Shown here: positions 6,579-7,254 of the stretch, one piece after another
Numbering within the stretch: position 1 is the first letter of the stretch
Layout of the letters: every line of letters starts with the position of its first letter
The notes under the pieces: generated by a model
Told to the model about the DNA's origin: nothing
Database searches by the model: none
Seen by the model: the letters and a program-made list of their open reading frames with translations, nothing else
Program-made: the position numbers and the translations under genes
Assembly (NCBI GenBank): GCA_035536185.1
Contig: DATLOM010000023.1
Coordinates: 1 to 7,254, forward strand
DNA from: GCA-2861595 sp035536185
Lineage (GTDB): Bacteria; Actinomycetota; Acidimicrobiia; Acidimicrobiales; GCA-2861595
Direction: 5' to 3'
DNA length: 7,254 nt

Positions 6579-6687
6579 AATTATCCTTCTTAGGGGATGT
6601 GGAGCACCTGCCGCCGATCGCCAGGCCCACCTGAGGCCCCCGTCCCGCCGGGCCTCACATTACAGCCGCTCCCGACCGCTACGCCAT
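6579..6687 (-). promoter_or_regulatory. Leader of the five-gene operon: strong Shine-Dalgarno and an 8-bp hairpin
   Basis: The 109 bases upstream of the ligase GTG hold AAGAAGGA (6584-6591), a good ribosome-binding site. A perfect 8-bp inverted repeat (arms 6632-6639 and 6650-6657, 10-nt loop) also lies here; on the transcript it reads TGAGGCCC...GGGCCTCA. A second AGGCCC copy at 6623-6628 could compete for the 6650-6655 arm, so two alternative stems are possible. No T-tract follows the stem and no convincing -35/-10 pair was found; TGTAAT just upstream of the hairpin (about 6658-6663) is only a weak -10 candidate. The promoter could also lie further upstream. Confidence 0.4.
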
Positions 6688-7005
6688 TCATTTCGCGACA
6701 CCTGCATGATCTGGATCACCTCCGCCATCCTCGAGAACGAAGGCCCGGCCATCCTCTCGAGCGTCAAGGGCGACCTGGCCTTCCCGTATGAATCGAACGG
6801 AAAGGCCGTGGTTGCCGGTGTCGGGGTTGCGCCAGCGGATGGCGTAGTCGTGCTGGATGTAATCGTAGAAATCGGCGCCTGCGACGAAGGCGGCGGCTCC
6901 CCGGGCCACGGCGTCGAGGGGGCGGCCGAACAGGACGCGCTCCCGCCCGAACACGCGCTGCAGGCTGCGCTGCACCGAGGGGATCGGGCTGGAGCCCCCC
7001 ACCAT
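6688..7005 (-). pseudogene. Fragment of an Hsp70/DnaK-like gene (end of the ATPase domain and start of the following region)
   Basis: The frame begins VGGSSPIPSVQRSLQRVFG, matching the Hsp70 phosphate-2/adenosine signature region ('vGGSSriP.v...l...fG'). It continues with RPLDAVARGAAAFVAG, the 'PdeaVArGAA' segment that closes the nucleotide-binding domain. DFYDYIQHDYAIRWRNPDTGNHG then resembles the region after the ATPase domain in actinobacterial DnaK-like proteins. Intact Hsp70-family proteins are about 500-600 residues or more; here only about 105 codons are readable and the first two-thirds of the ATPase domain is absent. The preceding frame has no Hsp70 similarity, and the ATG at 7005 lies inside the domain, so it is not a real start. 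The last residues before the TGA also drift from the family, which may mean a second frameshift near 6730-6760. It runs in the same direction as the operon but is unlikely to belong to it. Confidence 0.7.
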
Positions 7006-7254
7006 CTTCCACGAGCAATTCGGCGGCGCAGATGCAAGCTACCGCGACCGGGTTCGCTGTTTCACCGAACGAGCTGATTTGGGACTCTCTCACCCGTTTA
7101 AGGCGCCTGACCTGCTGGTTCCCGTGAATCAAGATTTTGTGAAAAGAAACACAAGCGCCAGCTCCTTGCCTGAATCTGACCGCTGTCAGGTGCCGTTGGG
7201 CACACGACGGCCTTCAACGGAGCTCGGCGATGCCTTCCGGGGAGGCGTGCCGGC
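7006..7254. other. No recognisable gene; edge of the rearranged region
   Basis: About 250 bases with no open frame I can match to a family on either strand. The stretch around 7125-7160 (AAGATTTTGTGAAAAGAAACAC) is visibly more AT-rich than the rest of the window. A small perfect inverted repeat lies at 7176-7189 (CTGAC-CGCT-GTCAG). The segment separates the Hsp70 fragment from whatever lies outside and may be intergenic or mobile-element debris. Confidence 0.5.

Noticed and set aside
7176..7189. Inverted repeat CTGAC-CGCT-GTCAG as an operator
   Set aside because: Only five bases per arm and more than 500 bases from the operon start; easily chance.
1..7254. CRISPR array, tRNA or rRNA genes, RiPP precursor peptide
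   Set aside because: No regularly spaced repeats, no recognisable RNA gene, and no short Shine-Dalgarno-preceded frame in the two gaps that looks like a precursor peptide.

Overview
The window is GC-rich throughout and its real genes strongly prefer G or C in the third codon position. With GTG starts and families common in actinomycetes (a Tn3-type transposase with a DUF4158-like N-terminus, an Hsp70-like ATPase), it most likely comes from a high-GC actinobacterium. That assignment is inference; no rRNA or other taxonomic marker is present.

Layout: (1) About 1-650, plus strand: a decayed N-terminal piece of a Tn3-family transposase, broken by a single-base frameshift near 249. (2) 626-6578, minus strand: a compact five-gene block read right to left. 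In transcription order it holds an ATP-grasp amino-acid/peptide ligase (6578-5310), a 107-bp gap with a terminator-like hairpin, an Fe(II)/2-oxoglutarate oxygenase resembling the BesD amino-acid halogenase/hydroxylase family (5202-4435), a HemK-like SAM methyltransferase with a long C-terminal extension (4442-3021), a FemAB/GNAT-fold acyl- or aminoacyl-transferase (3024-1855) and an MFS transporter (1858-626). The last four genes overlap by 8, 4 and 4 bases, so they are probably translationally coupled. (3) 6579-6687: a leader with a strong Shine-Dalgarno and an 8-bp hairpin. (4) 6688-7005, minus strand: a fragment of an Hsp70/DnaK-like gene. (5) 7006-7254: nothing recognisable.

The five-gene block looks like a small NRPS-independent natural-product cluster. 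A free amino acid would be oxidised by the 2OG enzyme and joined to another amino acid or acid by the ATP-grasp ligase. It would then be methylated, possibly acylated or aminoacylated by the FemAB-like protein, and exported by the MFS pump. The order of steps and the product are inference. The most distinctive feature is the oxygenase: its metal triad is His142-X-Asp144...His209, so an Asp sits where the related halogenase BesD has Gly. This predicts a hydroxylase (or other non-halogenating oxygenase) in a halogenase-like scaffold. The block is bordered on both sides by broken genes, consistent with insertion into, or survival within, a rearranged accessory region.
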